Source of the DNA: Anaerolineales bacterium
GTDB taxonomy: Bacteria; Chloroflexota; Anaerolineae; 4572-78; J111
DNA length: 8,294 nt
Direction: 5' to 3'
Assembly: GCA_012032575.1 (NCBI GenBank)
Contig: JAAUSP010000326.1
Location: forward strand, 1-8,294
The notes beneath the pieces are model-generated. The model saw only the letters and a list, made by a program, of their open reading frames with translations, did not search any database and had not been told where the DNA came from. The position numbers were made by a program, and so were the translations under genes. Positions 6,158 to 8,294 of the stretch are shown here, in pieces; positions within the stretch are counted from its first letter, which is position 1, and the number at the start of each line of letters is the position of its first letter.

Positions 6158-6997
6158 ATGTCTGTTGTCCTGGAAACACAAGCGGTCAGCAAAATCTATA
6201 AAAGCGATCACAGTACGGTCAAAGCGGTAGATGAAGTCTCGCTCACCGTTCAAGCGGGGGAGTTTATTGCCCTGGTTGGGCCAAGCGGCTCTGGCAAGAC
6301 GACCATGCTGGCCATGCTGGCCGCCCTGTTGAACCCCAGCAGCGGTGCGATTTTCATTGACGGGCACAACTTGGCCGAGATGAAGGACAGCGAGCGCACC
6401 CGCTTCCGCCGCGAAAAAATCGGCTTTACCTTTCAGCAGAACAACCTGTTGCCCTTTTTGAGCGCCCGCGAAAATGTGGAACTGATGCTGCGGCTGAACA
6501 ACAGCTTTCAAAAGCATGGCCGCGAGCGGGCCACCGAGTTATTAACCCGGCTGGGCCTGGGCGACCGCCTGGACAATCTGCCCAGCCAGCTTTCCGGCGG
6601 GCAGCAGCAGCGCGTCGCCATTGCCCGCGCCCTCATCCACAACCCCAATTTGGTCCTGGCCGACGAACCGACGGCCAGCCTCGATACCGAGCGTGCCTTT
6701 CAGGTGGTCGAAACCTTTGCCGAATTGATCCGCGAGCATGACCGGGCCGGCATTATGGTCACGCACGATTTGCGGATGTGCCAGTACGTGGATAAGGTTG
6801 TCCAGATGCTTGACGGTAAAATCGAGCGGATTATTGGGGATAAAGCCGAAATTGCGGCTCTGGCCGGGATGGGCCATCTTTCCGCGCCTCAGCCGGTGGC
6901 TGTGTCGAGGATGGGTCATCCCGTTTCGGTCGCCGAGAAGCCGGGACGGTTGGATCAGCCGGCCAAACCTCGCCGCTTGCAGTCCTCGCCGATTTGA
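6158..6997 (+). CDS. LolD/MacB/HrtA-family ABC transporter ATPase
   Basis: The protein has 279 residues from ATG 6158, with AAGGAGA at 6146-6152 as a strong ribosome site; upstream in-frame codons overlap the permease gene and lack one. It is a complete ABC ATPase: Walker [10 protein letters not shown] (41-49), Gln93 in the Q-loop, signature LSGGQQQR (145-152), Walker B LVLADEP (165-171), ASLD D-loop, and switch His203 in MVTHD. The family pairs with FtsX-fold permeases and drives export or mechanotransmission rather than import, which fits the permease immediately upstream. Typical members are 220-240 residues; here a tail of about 40 residues (from 238) rich in Pro, Arg and Lys, with two MGH triplets, extends past the conserved domain. 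Its role is unknown. Confidence 0.9.
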   Translation: MSVVLETQAVSKIYKSDHSTVKAVDEVSLTVQAGEFIALVGPSGSGKTTMLAMLAALLNPSSGAIFIDGHNLAEMKDSERTRFRREKIGFTFQQNNLLPFLSARENVELMLRLNNSFQKHGRERATELLTRLGLGDRLDNLPSQLSGGQQQRVAIARALIHNPNLVLADEPTASLDTERAFQVVETFAELIREHDRAGIMVTHDLRMCQYVDKVVQMLDGKIERIIGDKAEIAALAGMGHLSAPQPVAVSRMGHPVSVAEKPGRLDQPAKPRRLQSSPI

Positions 6998-7036
6998 TTC
7001 TCTCAACCCAAAAATCTGGTGTGTCGGCTCAGCCTT

Positions 7037-7127
7037 CATGTCATTTCGAGGCCATAGGCCGAGAAATCTCTGCCATGTTACATAGGCATTAGAGATTTCT
7101 CCCCGCTTTGCGGGTCGAAATGACATG
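7037..7127. repeat. 91-bp nested palindromic intergenic element
   Basis: A perfect 13-bp outer inverted repeat, CATGTCATTTCGA (7037-7049) with its complement at 7115-7127, encloses two small hairpins: GGCC-ATA-GGCC at 7050-7060 and CCCGC-TTT-GCGGG at 7102-7114. Inside these is a perfect 11-bp stem GAGAAATCTCT (7061-7071) with 7091-7101. A single strand could fold into a four-way cloverleaf. It lies between two convergent genes, 39 bases after the ATPase stop and eight before the dapF-like stop. It resembles the dispersed TGTCATTTCGA/AGAAATCT-type palindromes known from many genomes, possibly a small non-autonomous mobile element. It has no T tract. Confidence 0.75.
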
Positions 7128-7135
7128 CCAGGTGG

Positions 7136-8005
7136 CTATAATTTGGCAATTAAATCGGGGGCAAACGTGCCGGAGGCCACGGCTTCGACCGGGCCGGTTA
7201 AGTTGACCTGCCAATCCGGGTCAATTTCAACCAGGGCCATCCCGCCGGCCATACACACTTCGATAGGGCTGTCGCCGCGCCCGGTTCTGATGGCCGCCCC
7301 GGCAGCCGCGCAGGCGGAAGTGCCGGAGGCCAGGGTGTAGCCCGCGCCGCGCTCCCAGATTTCGAGGTGCAGGGTGTGGCGATCCACCACTCGCGCAAAC
7401 TGCACATTGGTCCGCTCCGGGAAAAGGGCATCTACCTCAATGGTGGGACCGGCGGTGCGGGTCGCCGCTTCTGAAATTTCCTCGGTAAAAATCACACAGT
7501 GCGGGTTGCCGATGGTGACAGCGGTAATCCGGTAGTCGTGCCCGGCCAGCCTGACTGCCTCGTTGACCACCTCGCGCGTCGGCCCGCCGACCGGAATAGC
7601 GCGGCTGTCGAAGGAGAGCCGGCCCATCGCAATGGTTAAAGTCCGCGCCGCCGCATCTTTCACCTCAACCTTAACCACTTCCCTGCCAATGCCAATCTCA
7701 AACACCGGGGTCTGCACGTAGCCCTGATCCCACAGATAACGGGCAAAAATCCGCAGGCCGTTGCCGCTTTTGCCCGACTCGCTGCCGTCCGGATTAAAAA
7801 AGCGCATCTGGCGCGGGTGGGGTTCGCCGGGGCGGGGGCCGTAACAGATGCCATCCGCGCCCAGGCCAAAGTGACGGTCGCAAATATTGCGGATAGCCAC
7901 CGGGGTTAGAGGAAACGCAAAGCGGGCCGGGTCAATCACCACCATATCATTGCCGAGCGCCTGATATTTGTAAAAATGAGCGTTCATAGGAAAAAATTCT
8001 GACAT
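7136..8005 (-). CDS. dapF: Diaminopimelate epimerase-family protein lacking both catalytic cysteines
   Basis: The protein has 289 residues from ATG at 8005, which has AGGAG upstream, though 12 bases away; starts at 8035 or 7987 are also in frame. DapF converts LL- to meso-diaminopimelate for lysine and cell-wall synthesis in the cytoplasm. The two-domain fold is recognisable by YQALGNDMVVID (14-25), HFGLGADGI, FFNPDGSE (69-76), SGNGLRIFARYL (80-91), GNPHCV (166-171), FPERTNVQFA (195-204) and WERGAGYT (217-224). In known DapF the motif NGxRC supplies one catalytic Cys and ACGSGAC the other; here these are Ile86 and Ser227 (ASGTSAC). Substrate-anchoring parts remain. The protein may therefore not be an epimerase, or may use different chemistry; the gene symbol denotes family only. 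It is convergent with the exporter genes and appears monocistronic here. Family membership is secure, activity is not. Confidence 0.85.
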   Translation of the reverse strand: MSEFFPMNAHFYKYQALGNDMVVIDPARFAFPLTPVAIRNICDRHFGLGADGICYGPRPGEPHPRQMRFFNPDGSESGKSGNGLRIFARYLWDQGYVQTPVFEIGIGREVVKVEVKDAAARTLTIAMGRLSFDSRAIPVGGPTREVVNEAVRLAGHDYRITAVTIGNPHCVIFTEEISEAATRTAGPTIEVDALFPERTNVQFARVVDRHTLHLEIWERGAGYTLASGTSACAAAGAAIRTGRGDSPIEVCMAGGMALVEIDPDWQVNLTGPVEAVASGTFAPDLIAKL

Positions 8006-8159
8006 AAAATTCCCAAATCTCCTAATCCCGGCCATGTGTTTTCGATTAACTTTTCAATTTTTCGTTAAATCCATTACGGATTTTTTCAGTAGCGTTATTG
8101 GTAACGTAAATTGAACGGTGATGGGTTAGGCAACGCCAAGAAAATAAACCGTCAATTCT
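8006..8159. other. Gene-free AT-rich stretch upstream of the dapF-like gene
   Basis: I see no coding region here. It would hold the leader of the minus-strand gene. Small inverted repeats are present: AAATCC-ATTAC-GGATTT (8067-8083), followed by T on the plus strand, and CGTTA-TTGG-TAACG (8093-8106). Neither is strong enough to call as a terminator or operator. A possible but poor minus-strand promoter lies further right, with TACAAT read from 8247 to 8242 and TTGAAA from 8272 to 8267, spacer 19. Bases 8211-8294 otherwise show nothing. Confidence 0.4.
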
Positions 8160-8210
8160 CGTGGTGCGTAGGGCGTGGTGCGTGGCAAAATCACCTTACG
8201 CACCACGTCC
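8160..8210. repeat. Tandem-plus-inverted repeat near the right edge
   Basis: CGTGGTGCGT occurs at 8160-8169 and 8174-8183 (period 14). Its exact inverted copy lies at 8198-8207. The second copy with its GGG flank can form a 13-bp stem (one G-T pair) with 8198-8210, while the first copy can form an 11-bp stem with 8197-8207, so the two left copies compete. The layout matches the element at 3902-3969 although the bases differ. Confidence 0.65.
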
Positions 8211-8294
8211 TTGAAGGATTTAAATCTTGGAACTGCCTTAAATTGTAGGCGTCGTAAATTCTCAGCTTTCAAATTCGTTTACAAAAAAGGCAAA

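Noticed and set aside
5155..6192. A 345-codon open frame on the minus strand opposite the ABC permease gene
   Set aside because: It is antisense to a clearly recognisable permease, has a low-complexity Arg/Gln/His-rich composition and no recognisable domain. It is explained by codon bias of the plus-strand gene.
7125..7340. Small plus-strand open frame overlapping the end of the dapF-like gene
   Set aside because: It is antisense to conserved DapF motifs, begins inside the palindrome and has no domain.
8067..8086. Terminator-like hairpin AAATCC/GGATTT followed by T
   Set aside because: The six-base stem is AT-rich and weak, and no plus-strand gene ends nearby.

Overview
The window looks like part of a bacterial chromosome of moderately high GC content. 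The protein style fits Chloroflexota (Anaerolineae-like): a cobalt/nickel ECF cassette whose permease is preceded by a His-starting, membrane-anchored extracytoplasmic protein, and an unusual DapF. This is an impression from remembered sequences, not a search. Two single-base frameshifts and one chimeric gene at the left edge suggest a draft or metagenomic assembly.

Left edge (1-590). After a strong terminator (14-43) comes an open frame (63-530). Its first ~59 residues look like the N-terminus of the flagellar export protein FlhA, and the rest is the C-terminal half of a metallo-beta-lactamase-fold hydrolase. The join is abrupt at about base 240 and is most likely an assembly chimera or rearrangement. 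The frame ends at a terminator (555-590).

Metal region (601-4887). A good sigma70-type promoter (601-628) drives a secreted protein of unrecognised family (697-1514) that is broken by a frameshift near 1033. After a perfect terminator (1538-1570), a second promoter (1587-1614) drives a tightly overlapping set: a NikL-like extracytoplasmic protein (1703-2431), cbiM/nikM (2431-3074, frameshifted in a T run at 2580-2585) and cbiQ (3071-3850). After a 182-base gap holding an inverted repeat, cbiO (4033-4824) follows, then a terminator (4838-4887). Together they encode a group I ECF importer for Co2+ or Ni2+: CbiM binds the metal, CbiQ is the transmembrane coupler, CbiO the ATPase, and the NikL-like protein probably takes the place of CbiN. 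Both promoters carry a related GCA-N7-GCA element near the start site, suggesting one shared metal-responsive repressor.

ABC exporter (4927-6997). A third promoter drives a FtsX/MacB-fold permease (4990-6144) and its LolD/HrtA-like ATPase (6158-6997). The permease N-terminus recalls HrtB-type permeases, but the substrate is unknown.

Right part (6998-8294). A 91-base nested palindrome (7037-7127) separates the exporter from a convergent dapF-like gene (8005 down to 7136). Its protein lacks both catalytic cysteines of diaminopimelate epimerase. The gene-free right end contains a second tandem-plus-inverted repeat (8160-8210) built like the one at 3902-3969. I see no tRNA, rRNA, CRISPR array or transposase.
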